Shown in pieces: positions 8,765 through 18,000 of a stretch of DNA of 64,000 nucleotides. The first letter of the stretch is position 1; every line of letters starts with the position of its first letter. The notes under the pieces are model-generated. The model saw only the letters and a list, made by a program, of their open reading frames with translations, searched no databases and was not told the origin of the DNA. The position numbers and the translations under genes are program-made. The stretch lies in the NCBI GenBank assembly GCA_016191815.1, contig JACPVI010000006.1, positions 186,001 through 250,000 on the forward strand, in the 5' to 3' direction. The DNA comes from Myxococcales bacterium. GTDB lineage: Bacteria > Myxococcota > Myxococcia > Myxococcales > Myxococcaceae.

Positions 8765-9523
8765 ATGGCCAAGATCACCAAGGTGAGGATCGACGACCTC
8801 GTCGCCGCCAGCCGGAGCTACGTCGAGGTGCAGCTCAAGAAGGCGGACGTGAGCAAGAACGGGCTGATCAGCCCGACCGAGGCGAAGCGGCTGGCAAAGG
8901 ACCTTCGGGACAACTTCGCTGATTCCCAATTCAAGCTGCCCGCCGGGAGCGTCTCGGCCAAGGACGTGGCACGTGAGTTCGTGGTGATGATGGAGGCCTG
9001 GGCGAAGGCCACCGACAAGAACGGCGACGGGTACCTCAGCTCCGCCGAGGCGAAGAAGCTCCCCAAGAACCTGCGCGACAACTTCGCCAACTATCTCGAC
9101 GCCCAGCAGCGGACGGCGGTGACCTCCGGTGCTCTCACCACCCGCGACACCACGCCCGCCGGCCGAGTGGATCAGCACCTGCGCGCCTTCGGCAGGAGCG
9201 CCATCTCCTACGAGGACGCGTTCGCCCGCGCGCTCAAGGCGGTCGCCTCGGACCAGGAATCGGGGCTCCCCGCCTTCGCCCGCGAGTTTGGCGGGCCTGA
9301 CGGTCAGCCGCTGGAGGACGAGAGGAAGATCGCCGCCGAGGTGGAGCGGCTGCTCAAGGACGGCTCGATGGAGCTGGTCCCGGTCGGCGAAGAGATCCCC
9401 ACCGGCGAAGAGAACAAGGACGCGTGGATCTTCTCCGTCAGCACCGACGGGCAGGGCGACCATGGCCTGTGGGCGATCATCGACCGGAAGACCGGCGAGG
9501 CCTCGGTCACCAACTTCAACTGA
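8765..9523 (+). CDS. EF-hand calcium-binding protein
   Basis: A 252-residue protein without a signal peptide. Two EF-hand loops are visible near the N-terminus: DVSKNGLISPTE (residues about 28-39) and the canonical DKNGDGYLSSAE (about 80-91), each flanked by similar helices (EAKRLAKDLRDNF and EAKKLPKNLRDNF), so the pair arose by duplication. The C-terminal half is unrecognised and ends in a beta-rich segment (WIFSVSTDGQGDHGLWAII). ATG at 8765 has a GGAGGGA ribosome site five bases upstream and is preferred over the ATG-less extension to 8738. Calcium binding is well supported for loop 2. The downstream role is unknown. Confidence 0.78.
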   Translation: MAKITKVRIDDLVAASRSYVEVQLKKADVSKNGLISPTEAKRLAKDLRDNFADSQFKLPAGSVSAKDVAREFVVMMEAWAKATDKNGDGYLSSAEAKKLPKNLRDNFANYLDAQQRTAVTSGALTTRDTTPAGRVDQHLRAFGRSAISYEDAFARALKAVASDQESGLPAFAREFGGPDGQPLEDERKIAAEVERLLKDGSMELVPVGEEIPTGEENKDAWIFSVSTDGQGDHGLWAIIDRKTGEASVTNFN

Positions 9524-9655
9524 AGCTCTCCCGCATCGACCGGCCCCTGCCCGTGGTGCGTTGCGGGGCGGCCGTATGGGGCCCCTGCGAAGGAGGCTCC
9601 CCCGGGTCCGGCCGAGGGAGGCGCCTTTGGGGCTGAGCCGCGCGAGGAGGCTGGA

Positions 9656-10183
9656 GTGATTCCCTTGATGGCAGTTGCGCTCCTGACCGCGCAGGCCGGC
9701 GACGGCGGCGCGAAGGTGCAGGCGATGGAGATGGCGGAGATCGGCCGGAGGCTGTCAGTGGTGTTCCGCGATCACCGCGTCTCGCCGAGAGTGGAGGTCG
9801 GGGCCGACCGGCTCGAAGCCGCATTCGGCCTAAAGAAGCGGCAAGTCGACATCACCCAGTTCATCATCGACCGCCGGCCGAACCGCCCGCGGCAGGTGAG
9901 CGAGCAAGAGGTGCCGATCGGGAAGGGCTTCCGGCTAAGCGTCGAGCGCACGCGTCACATCCCGCAGCTATTGACTCAATTCGTGGCGCCGCCGGGGCCA
10001 GAGCTGCAGCGCTTCGAGCACCGCTCGCCGAAGGGAGAGCTGCTCTCGGTGCAGCGTTGGTACGGCCCCAAGTCGCTCTGGCACGAGTTGCCCGAGCCGG
10101 TGTTGCTCTACTCCATCGAGACGGGCGCCAAGGTCGAGGAGGCCTTCGTCCGCGACGTCCGCGCGGCCATCGAGGGGCGTTAG
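9656..10183 (+). CDS. Conserved hypothetical protein upstream of an ABC exporter
   Basis: A 175-residue protein starting at GTG 9656 with a strong GAGGAGG ribosome site. The first residues (IPLMAVALLTAQAGD) look like a short signal peptide, so it may be periplasmic. No family is recognised; the body is mixed alpha/beta with many Arg and a Trp-containing segment (RWYGPKSLWHELPEP). The gene lies three bases before the ABC ATPase gene, so it is probably co-transcribed with the exporter and may be an accessory factor. Confidence 0.6.
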   Translation: MIPLMAVALLTAQAGDGGAKVQAMEMAEIGRRLSVVFRDHRVSPRVEVGADRLEAAFGLKKRQVDITQFIIDRRPNRPRQVSEQEVPIGKGFRLSVERTRHIPQLLTQFVAPPGPELQRFEHRSPKGELLSVQRWYGPKSLWHELPEPVLLYSIETGAKVEEAFVRDVRAAIEGR

Positions 10184-10186
10184 GGC

Positions 10187-10921
10187 GTGGCGGCCATCTC
10201 GCTCGAGGAGTTGACCAAGGACTTCGGGGCGCTCCGCGCGGTCGATCGGCTGTCGCTGGAAGTCCGGCCGGGCGAGGTGGTGGGCCTGCTCGGGCCGAAC
10301 GGCGCAGGGAAGACCACCGCGCTCAGGGTGCTGGCCGGCCTGCTCGCCCCGACCTCCGGGCGGGCGCTCCTTTTGGGCTTCGACGTGACGGAGCGGCCCC
10401 TGCAGGCGCGCCGCCAGCTTGGCTTCCTCACCGCCAGCACCGGGCTCTACGAGCGGCTCACCGTGAAGGAGGTGCTCTCCACCTTCGGCCGGCTGCACGG
10501 AATGGCGGAGGTCGCCATCACCGGCCGGCTCGCTCAGCTATCAGCGGAGCTGGAGCTGTCGGAGTTCCTCGACCGCCGCTGCGGATCGCTCTCCACCGGC
10601 CAGAAGCAACGCGTCTCCATCGCCCGGGCAGTCCTGCACGAGCCGGCGGTCTACGTCTTGGACGAGCCCACCGCCTCGCTGGATCCGCTGGCCTCCTCCG
10701 GCATCCTCGAGATGGTGCGGCGTGCGCGGGGGGCGGGGAAGGCGGTGCTCTTCTCCACCCACCGGATGGAGGAGGCGGAGTTCCTCTGCGACAGGCTGGT
10801 GTTCCTCGCCGCGGGGAAGGCGGTGGCCGAGGGCACTCCCGCGGAGCTCCGCCACCGGAGCGGCGAGCCGTCGCTCACCGGAGCGTTCCTCCATTACGCG
10901 AAGCTCGGAGCCCGCTCGTGA
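10187..10921 (+). CDS. natA: ABC transporter ATP-binding protein, NatA type
   Basis: A 244-residue ATPase with Walker A GPNGAGKT (residues about 37-44), signature LSTGQKQR, Walker B VYVLDEP and the switch His in STHRMEE. The order and spacing match the NatA/CcmA-like ATPases that drive ABC-2 exporters. It starts at GTG 10187 and its stop overlaps the GTG of the permease by four bases, so the two subunits are coupled. In Bacillus NatAB exports sodium ions. The substrate in this organism is not known, so the gene name is family-level only. Confidence 0.85.
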   Translation: MAAISLEELTKDFGALRAVDRLSLEVRPGEVVGLLGPNGAGKTTALRVLAGLLAPTSGRALLLGFDVTERPLQARRQLGFLTASTGLYERLTVKEVLSTFGRLHGMAEVAITGRLAQLSAELELSEFLDRRCGSLSTGQKQRVSIARAVLHEPAVYVLDEPTASLDPLASSGILEMVRRARGAGKAVLFSTHRMEEAEFLCDRLVFLAAGKAVAEGTPAELRHRSGEPSLTGAFLHYAKLGARS

Positions 10922-12141
10922 GCGCGGTCGGGGTGCTGCTCAAGAAGGAGCTGATCGACAGCCTGCGCGACCGCCGCACCCTGCTCACCATGGTGCTCCT
11001 GCCCATCTTGCTCTACCCGGGGATGATGGCGCTGGTGGGCTTCGTGATGGCCGCCGGCCAGGAGCGGCTCGCCCGGGAGGAGCTGACCGTCGCGGTGGTG
11101 GGCGACGACGCCGAGGCCTTCCTGCGCGGCCAGCCGCCGCCTGCCCACACCAGCTACCGGCGGCTCACGCGCGCCGAGGCCGAGCGGGCCCTCGGCGAGA
11201 AGAAAGTCTGGGCGGTGGTCGACGCGCCGGAGGGCTCACACCAGGAGGTCTCGCGCGGCCGGCAGGCGCACCTCACCGTCCTCTACACCAAGCGGCACGA
11301 CCGCTCGATGGAGGCGCTGGAGCGCGTCCGGCGGGTGTTGGCCTCGGCCGCGGTGGGCGCGCTCAAGCTCCGGCTGGCGGGGGCGAAGCTGCCGGAGACG
11401 TTCGCCGAGCCGCTGAAGACCGAAGAGGTGGACGTGGACTTCCAGAAGGACCTGGGCCCGCTGGTGGCCTCGCGGGTGCTGCCGGTGCTCCTGGTGGTGA
11501 TGCTCTTGATGAGCGCGCTCTACCCGGCGGTGGACGCGACCGCCGGCGAGAAGGAGCGGGGGACGCTGGAGACGCTGTTGGCCGCGCCGGTTCATCCGCT
11601 CCAGGTGATGGCCGCCAAGTACCTCTCGGTCTCGGTGATCGCCACCTTGGCCACCCTGGTCAATCTCACGGCGATGGCGATCTCCTTCGGCATCGGCTTC
11701 CGGTTCCACGAGACGGTCGCTCGGATGGCGTTCGGGCCGGGACAGATCTCGGTGCTGCTGTTGTGCCTGGTGCCGGCGAGCTTCCTCTCGAGCGGGGTGG
11801 CGCTGGCGGTGGCTTCCTTGGCGCGCTCGTTCAAGGACGCGCAGAATTTGCTCACCCCGGTGGCGCTGCTCGCCATGGTGCCGGGGCTGTTGACGATGAT
11901 GCCGGGCATCGAGCTCAACGCCTGGACGGCGGCGATCCCACTCCTGAACGTGGCCTTGCTGGTGAAGGCGACGGTGTTGGGAACGGCGGGGCCCCTCCAC
12001 GTGCTGATCACCCTGGCGTCGGTGCTTGCTTGCTCGGCGGGCGCGGTGGCGCTGGCGGCGAGGGCCTTCCAAAGCGAGCGGCTCCGCTTCGGCGGCGCAC
12101 AGAGCTGGCGCGACCTTTTGAGGCCTTCACGGCCGCGCTGA
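10918..12141 (+). CDS. natB: ABC-2 permease, NatB type
   Basis: A 407-residue membrane protein. One N-terminal helix (residues about 22-46) is followed by an extracytoplasmic domain of about 130 residues and then five or six C-terminal helices. The cytoplasmic coupling motif GEKERGTLETLL, typical of NatB-like ABC-2 permeases, is present. The start is the GTG that overlaps the ATPase stop. The 3' end overlaps the convergent Kelch gene by 15 bases. Together with the ATPase it forms an exporter, probably for sodium or another small cation or a lipid-like substrate. Confidence 0.82.
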   Translation: MSAVGVLLKKELIDSLRDRRTLLTMVLLPILLYPGMMALVGFVMAAGQERLAREELTVAVVGDDAEAFLRGQPPPAHTSYRRLTRAEAERALGEKKVWAVVDAPEGSHQEVSRGRQAHLTVLYTKRHDRSMEALERVRRVLASAAVGALKLRLAGAKLPETFAEPLKTEEVDVDFQKDLGPLVASRVLPVLLVVMLLMSALYPAVDATAGEKERGTLETLLAAPVHPLQVMAAKYLSVSVIATLATLVNLTAMAISFGIGFRFHETVARMAFGPGQISVLLLCLVPASFLSSGVALAVASLARSFKDAQNLLTPVALLAMVPGLLTMMPGIELNAWTAAIPLLNVALLVKATVLGTAGPLHVLITLASVLACSAGAVALAARAFQSERLRFGGAQSWRDLLRPSRPR

Positions 12142-13668
12142 CGATCGCACGAACACTTCCAGCCCTACGGCCCAGTCCGCTGGTTCGCGCGGTGGGAAGC
12201 TGGCTCCGCGCTGCCCCCGGGCGCCGCCGGCCACCAGCACGCTGGCGTCGGGGAGCGCCACCGCCGCCACGCCCGCGCGCGCCGGAATCAGCCCCACCCG
12301 CTCGAAGGAGCCGTGGTAGACGTCTCCGATTTCGCCGGTCGGGCTGAACTTGAGCGCAGTCCCGGGCCGGCCTGGATCGGGCGTCCCCAGGGGCTCGTTC
12401 TCGCCGCCGACGATCAGCACCTCGCCGCTCTCCAACCGGACCGCCGCGTGGCCGGCACGCGGCTCGAGCGGCTGGCGCGAGTGGGTGTCCTCCACGGCGA
12501 CGAATTCTCCGCTGGCGCCGGCGGTGGGAATGAACGCCTCCGGCGCGGCGAGGGTCCGCTCGCCATCGCCCAGCCCCCCGAAGATCACCACCCGCCCGTC
12601 CGACAAGGGAGCCGCCGAGTGCGCACCGCGCGGCGAGTTGAGATCCGCCGCTCTCCGTGCGCTGGTGCCGTCTGCCGAGTACACCATCGCAGCCCCGCTC
12701 GGCTCGCCGGCCGGACCGAGGCCACCGCACACCAGCACCTCCCCGCTCTCCAGCATGGCCGCGGCCGGCAGGGAGACCCCGCCCGGAAACGGTGGGGCCT
12801 CGGCGGCCACGAAGGCGGAGAGGTCGATCAGCACTGCCCGCGCGCTCGGCTGGGCGGCGGTGTCCAGCCCACCGACCTGCAGCACGCGCCCGTTCCTGAG
12901 CGCCACCGACGCCGCGCCCGCTCGCGGCAAAAGCCCCGGCACCCTGAGCCGGAGGAACTGCCGGGAAGAGCCGTCGAAGAGGTAGGCGTCGTCCAGCAGT
13001 AGCCCGGAGGCGCTGGCGCCACCGGCGACGAAGACCCGGCCATCGGGCAGCGTCACCGCGGCGTGCAGCCAGCGAGGCGCAGGCCGCTCGCCGGAAAGGC
13101 AGTCCTCGCCGCACACCCGGCCCGCTTGCGGCTCGTGGACGAAGACGCCGCCCAGGCCGACGAGCAGCACGGAGCCGTCGGGCAACAGGCTGGCGGAGGC
13201 GAACGGCCCGAGGCCTCCTTCCACTCTCCCGGAGGCCGCGAAGTCGTCGGCGATTCCGAGCATGAGCGGGACCTGGGCCGAACCTCTGGCGGGCACCTCG
13301 AAGGGCCTGCTGCGCCCCAGCGCCCAGAGGAATCCGAAGCGGTCCTTCCCGGACAGCGTCACCTGCCAGCCCGCCCCGGCAGCAATCGGCAGCGCGCCGA
13401 GGACCTGGCGATCCGAGACGCCGAGGTCGCTCGGCAGCTCCAGCGTGTGCTCTTCGCCCGTCTGCGAGTTTCCGGCCGAGAGGCTCAGAAGCTCGACGTC
13501 CGAGCCGGGTCGCTCGGCGGTGCCGAGATTCTTGAGCGGGTCTCTCCACTCATCCCCCAGGACCCGAACGAGGAGCTGCACCGTGGCCGGTGGCGGAGGC
13601 CCGCATGCGGACGCCGCCAGCCAGGCGGCGCCCAAGCCCAAAGTCAACCGGCAGGCGGAGGGCCTCAT
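12127..13668 (-). CDS. Kelch/galactose-oxidase-like beta-propeller lipoprotein
   Basis: A 513-residue secreted protein; the signal peptide ends AASAC, so lipidation is likely. After an N-terminal domain of about 150 residues come repeated blades with the pattern 'LPDGRVFVAGG', 'LRNGRVLQVGG', 'LESGEVLVCGG', 'LSDGRVVIFGG', 'LESGEVLIVGG', 'LPDASVLVAGG', seven in all counting the first degenerate one. This is the Kelch motif, giving a beta-propeller. It is the last gene of the four-gene kinase operon and overlaps the upstream PEGA gene by ATGA. A binding or adhesive role is likely, since no catalytic site was seen. Confidence 0.8.
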   Translation of the reverse strand: MRPSACRLTLGLGAAWLAASACGPPPPATVQLLVRVLGDEWRDPLKNLGTAERPGSDVELLSLSAGNSQTGEEHTLELPSDLGVSDRQVLGALPIAAGAGWQVTLSGKDRFGFLWALGRSRPFEVPARGSAQVPLMLGIADDFAASGRVEGGLGPFASASLLPDGSVLLVGLGGVFVHEPQAGRVCGEDCLSGERPAPRWLHAAVTLPDGRVFVAGGASASGLLLDDAYLFDGSSRQFLRLRVPGLLPRAGAASVALRNGRVLQVGGLDTAAQPSARAVLIDLSAFVAAEAPPFPGGVSLPAAAMLESGEVLVCGGLGPAGEPSGAAMVYSADGTSARRAADLNSPRGAHSAAPLSDGRVVIFGGLGDGERTLAAPEAFIPTAGASGEFVAVEDTHSRQPLEPRAGHAAVRLESGEVLIVGGENEPLGTPDPGRPGTALKFSPTGEIGDVYHGSFERVGLIPARAGVAAVALPDASVLVAGGARGQRGASFPPREPADWAVGLEVFVRSSARP

Positions 13669-15014
13669 CGCTGGCGCTCCAGCACGAAGAGAGTCGACGG
13701 CGGAGCGGCCGGCCGGCTGGCGGCGTAGTACACCGCTCCGGTCGCCGCGGCGGCGACGGCGGCGGAGCCGGCCCAAACCCACCACTTGGCGTACAGCGGC
13801 GACGGCGGCGGCCCGGGCGGTGGCTGTGACCAGGACATCTTCCGGGCGGGCGCCTGGCCCGGCGCCATCCCCACGCCGTACTTCGCGTAGTCCAAAACCC
13901 GCCCCGGGCGCTGGCCCTCCCGCATTCCGCCGGACACCTTTCCCGCGTCCTGCGGCGGCAGTGGTGTGGAGACCCGCATGGCCAGTTCCTGCGCAAGCTG
14001 CGCGCACGCGGCCTCCGTCGCGCCTGGCTCGTCCCCCAAGGCCACCGCCACCGCCCGCCCATGCCCGGCGCGGGAGAGGTGGACCACGCTCAACAGGTAG
14101 GCCTCGTCGGTGAGGCCCAGCGCCGCGACGATCACCCCGGGAGCGTCGAGCGCCGCGGCGAGGGCTGCTCCCGCGTTGAGCATCGAGGCGGGATCGCCCC
14201 CCTGCGAGAGGAGTCCCTCGAGCGTGCGCAAGGCCTCCGCCCCGGGGTGGAGCGACAGGGTCGCCTCCATTTCCAGCTTGTCGTAGGAGGTGACGGCGAT
14301 TCGCCGCACCCAGACGGAGTGGCCTGGCAGCTCCACCCGGACCGCATGTTCTCCCACCGTCAGCGGCAGGCTCACCGGCGTCATCCCCGCCGCCACCTCG
14401 TCGACGTACACCTCCGCGAGGATCGGATCGGAGCTCACGGTGAGCCGGCCGCGCGGCACTTTGAGCCGGGCTCTTTGCACGCGCTCGAAGGCCTCCACCA
14501 CGGTGGGCGCGAATTGCGACGGGTCCACCCGGTACTCGGGCCGGAGGCGGGTCAAGTCGGAGAAGGCCTCGTCCGCCGCCCGCCGGTCGCCGCCCGCCAG
14601 GGCAGCCGCGCCCAGGTACATGAGCGTGTCGGTGAGCGCCCCGTAGTCGCGCAGCCTGTCCAGCCGGTCCACCAGCTTGGCTCGCGAGGCCCGCAGCGAC
14701 TGCACCGCGCCGGCGAATTCGAAGCCTTCGTACTGCGCCCTCCCCTTGCTGAGGAGCGCCAGGGTATCCAGCGTCTCCGGCGCCAGTTCACGCCCGGCGC
14801 GCACGCGGGCCAGCTCCGCCTCCGATGAGAGCTCGAAGGCCTCGCCGAGCTTCGCCCTCAGCTCGGCAGAGGCGCGGTCGATGAGCGACTTGGGGATCTG
14901 GCCGTCGATGACCACGAGCTCCAGCGCCCCGGCGGCGGGTCGCTCCGCGCGCGAAGGGAGGGCGAGGTGCAGCGCCAGGAGGACTGCTCCCAAGACACTG
15001 GGGTGAGCGCTCAT
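13665..15014 (-). CDS. PEGA-domain protein with C-terminal membrane helix
   Basis: A 449-residue protein with an N-terminal signal peptide (ending near LPSRAERPA). A helical tetratricopeptide-like region covers residues about 90-190. A PEGA domain follows, recognisable from GRLTVSSDPILAEVYVDE and TPVSLPLTVGEHAVRVELPG. A Pro-rich stretch leads to a single helix near the C-terminus (WWVWAGSAAVAAAATGAVYY) and a short basic tail. PEGA domains are thought to bind surface or peptidoglycan-like ligands and are abundant in Myxococcota. The gene overlaps both neighbours by ATGA, so it is firmly in the operon with the kinase, the giant repeat protein and the Kelch lipoprotein. Confidence 0.78.
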   Translation of the reverse strand: MSAHPSVLGAVLLALHLALPSRAERPAAGALELVVIDGQIPKSLIDRASAELRAKLGEAFELSSEAELARVRAGRELAPETLDTLALLSKGRAQYEGFEFAGAVQSLRASRAKLVDRLDRLRDYGALTDTLMYLGAAALAGGDRRAADEAFSDLTRLRPEYRVDPSQFAPTVVEAFERVQRARLKVPRGRLTVSSDPILAEVYVDEVAAGMTPVSLPLTVGEHAVRVELPGHSVWVRRIAVTSYDKLEMEATLSLHPGAEALRTLEGLLSQGGDPASMLNAGAALAAALDAPGVIVAALGLTDEAYLLSVVHLSRAGHGRAVAVALGDEPGATEAACAQLAQELAMRVSTPLPPQDAGKVSGGMREGQRPGRVLDYAKYGVGMAPGQAPARKMSWSQPPPGPPPSPLYAKWWVWAGSAAVAAAATGAVYYAASRPAAPPSTLFVLERQR

Positions 15015-18000
15015 CGCCGCCTCCTCAGGGCAAGAACGGTTGCCAGCGCCAAGAGCGTGTAGGCAGCGCCGGTAAGGCCACAGCCACAGCCTCCCCGCCG
15101 CCGGCACTCCACCTTCACCAGGAACTCTTGCGCGGCGGCCCCCGCGGAGTTCTCCGCCACGATGGAAACGCGGTTCTCGCCCGCCTCCGCCTCGGAGGGC
15201 GTCCAGAGCAGCTCGCCGGTGGCCGGGTCGATGCTCATTCCGCGCGGACGCCCCACCTCGGTCTTGCCCTTGCCGAGGGACCAGGTGAGAGGGTGAGTGC
15301 CCAAGGCGCGGGCCCTCCCGTCTTCGCCGTAGCGGTAGGCCACTCCGCAAGTACCCTCCAGGGTGGGCAGGCTGGCGATCTCCGGCCTTTGCACGCCGCT
15401 GGCGTTGGCCGCCTCGACCGAGGCCGCCGAGACGCAGGTCAGTCCCGCGTCATCGGTCACGGTGAGCCTGGCGGTGAGGCGCGAGGGTTGGAGCAGGGTT
15501 CGCTCCACGGCGCCGTCGGTGCGGAGGGCGTCCATGCGCACCCCGTCGGAGAAGCTCCAGGCGGCGGAGGCCACCGAGCCGTCCTCGTCGCCGAAGGAGG
15601 CGGTGAGCTCGGCGCGCAGCGGCGCGGGCCCGAGTGCGGGAGTGGCCGCCACCTCGCACCTCGGCGGCTCGGCGCCGGAGGCGGTCACCCGGACCGAGAG
15701 CTGGTCGCGCCCCACGCACCCCTGCGCGGTGATCACCGCGAGTGACACCTGGTGCTCGCCGGGGAGGAAGGTGTGCTGGGCCTCGCGGCCGCGCGAGGCG
15801 GCGCCGTCGCCGAAGTCCCAGAGGTACACCGCCCCGGAGTCCTCCACCTGGCAGTCGCATCGGAAGGTCGCGTCGAGCTGACCGTCCGCCTCCGCGCGGT
15901 CGGAGACGATGCGCACCCTGGGCGGCGAATCGCAGCCGCCGCCGGTCACCCGCACCTCGCCCCCGGCCCAGGCCGATTGCCCGACCGCGTCGAACACCCG
16001 CGCCCGGACCCGGTACACGCCGGCCTGCGCGTAGACATGGCTGGCCGTGATGCCGGTGGCGCGCGCGGTGGCATCTCCCCAATCCCAGAGGACCGCGAAG
16101 GGCTTGAGGCCGGCGCTCTGGCTGGCGTCGGCCGACAGCGAGTCTCCGGTGCGCAGCTCCACCGGCGAAAGCGACATCGAAGCCAAGGGCCGAGCCGGCG
16201 GCGCCGCGATCACCTGGACCGTGAAGCGGTAGGTGTCCTCCCCGCACGATCCGGCCACCTCGAGGCAGACCGGCTGACCCCCCTGCGCGGTGGGAGTCCA
16301 ATCGAGCACTCCGACCTTGGGGTCCATCCGCGCCCCGGGCGGAGGACTGTCGCAGAGGGACCAGGTGAACGGCCCCTGACCGCGGAGGAGGCTTGGCTTT
16401 CCGAAGGCGCTGTAGCGGTAGCGCACTCCTACCGCTGCGGCGAGGTTGGCCTCGCGGCGAATGGCTGGCTGCTGGCAGCAGCCGGGCCGGGGCGCGTTGG
16501 CGCAGCCGGAGGCGCCGTCGCAGGAATCCACCGTGCAGGCGTCGCCGTCGTCACAAGACAGCGGCGAGCCGGTGGCGCAGGCGCCGCCCTGGCACGTCTC
16601 CCGACCGTTGCAGGCGTCGCCGTCGTCGCACGGCGCCCCATCGACGGACGCCGGGCAGAGGATGGTTTCGGTCTGCGTTCCGGCCGAAAGCCCGGGGGCG
16701 GTGGCGGTGACGATCGGCGTTCCGGCGGCCCCGTCGCGGTAGTGCAGCAGCAGCCGGTAGTCGCCCGCGGGCAAGGCGAGCTGCGCCACCTTCGTCGAGC
16801 AGTTGGGCTCGAGGTAGAAGCCGCCCGAGGCAGACGAGCTGCCGACCGCCACCTCGGTGGAGGCGGCGACGCGCGAGGCCGCGCCTGAGCCGTCCTGCGC
16901 CTGGAGCACCACGGGGCTCGAGCAGACTCCGGCCTCGATTGTCTTCGGCGCGCTGGTGAAGGCGAGCTTGGCCGGCGGCCCCGCGGGCCGCACCGTCTGG
17001 GACTGGGACGCGGAAGCCAACCCCGCGCCGGAGGCGGTGATCACCGGACTTCCGGCGGCGGCGTCCTGGAAATGGAAGTCCACCTTGCCCCCGCCCTTGG
17101 CCAACTGCAGCGCCGAGACCGGAGAGCGGCAATCGGGCTCGCCGAAGAAGCTCATTCCACCCGAGTTGCTCTGCAGGGGAATGGCGATGTCCGCCTCGGC
17201 CAAGGTGGAGTTGCCCAGGGCGTCGCGCAGCTCGACCTGGCTCATCGCCGAGCAGGTGTCGACGCCCACTTCCTGCGGCGAGGTGACGAACGCCAGCTTG
17301 AAGGGCGGGCCGGCGACGACGGTCGCCGCCTGCGACGCGGGAGTGAGCCCTACCATGGAGGCGGTGAGCGCCAGCGGCCCGGTCGCCGGATCGACGAAGA
17401 AGAAGCCCGAGTTGTCCTGTCCCGCCAGCAGACCCAGGCTGTTCACCCCATCTGTGCAAGCGGCGTCGGAGTAGAACGCCGCCGTCGCGCGCGAGGAGGA
17501 GAGTCCCACTTGCGAGGCCGCACCCAGGGAGGCGCGATTGCCGTAGGCGTCCTGGATCCAGAACGGGATGATCTCCGAGCAGGCTCCGGCGCGAACCACC
17601 GGCGCGGCCGCCATGGAGATCGCCAGCTTCGCCGGGCTGCCGGCCACGACGGTGTTCGTCTGGGTCGCGCTGGAGAGCGCGGCACTGGAGGCGGTCAGCC
17701 CACTCGCGCCCGCGACCGTGTCCCGATAGTAGAAGGTGGCGCTGCGGCCTCCGGTGGGGACGGTCACCGAGGCGGAGGAGTTGAGGCAGGCCGGATCGGA
17801 GAAGAAACCGCCTCCGCTGGAGGTGGTGCCGAGCGACACGGCAGCCGGCGCCGGGACCGCCGAGGGGTTGCCGTACGCATCGCGCGTCTGGACGGTGATG
17901 GGCGTGGAGCAGGCGCCGGCGCTGAGGATGCGCGCCGGAGTGGCGAAGGCGAGCTGCGCCACCTGCGCCGGGGCGATGGTGGCCGGTTGCGAGCCCTGGG

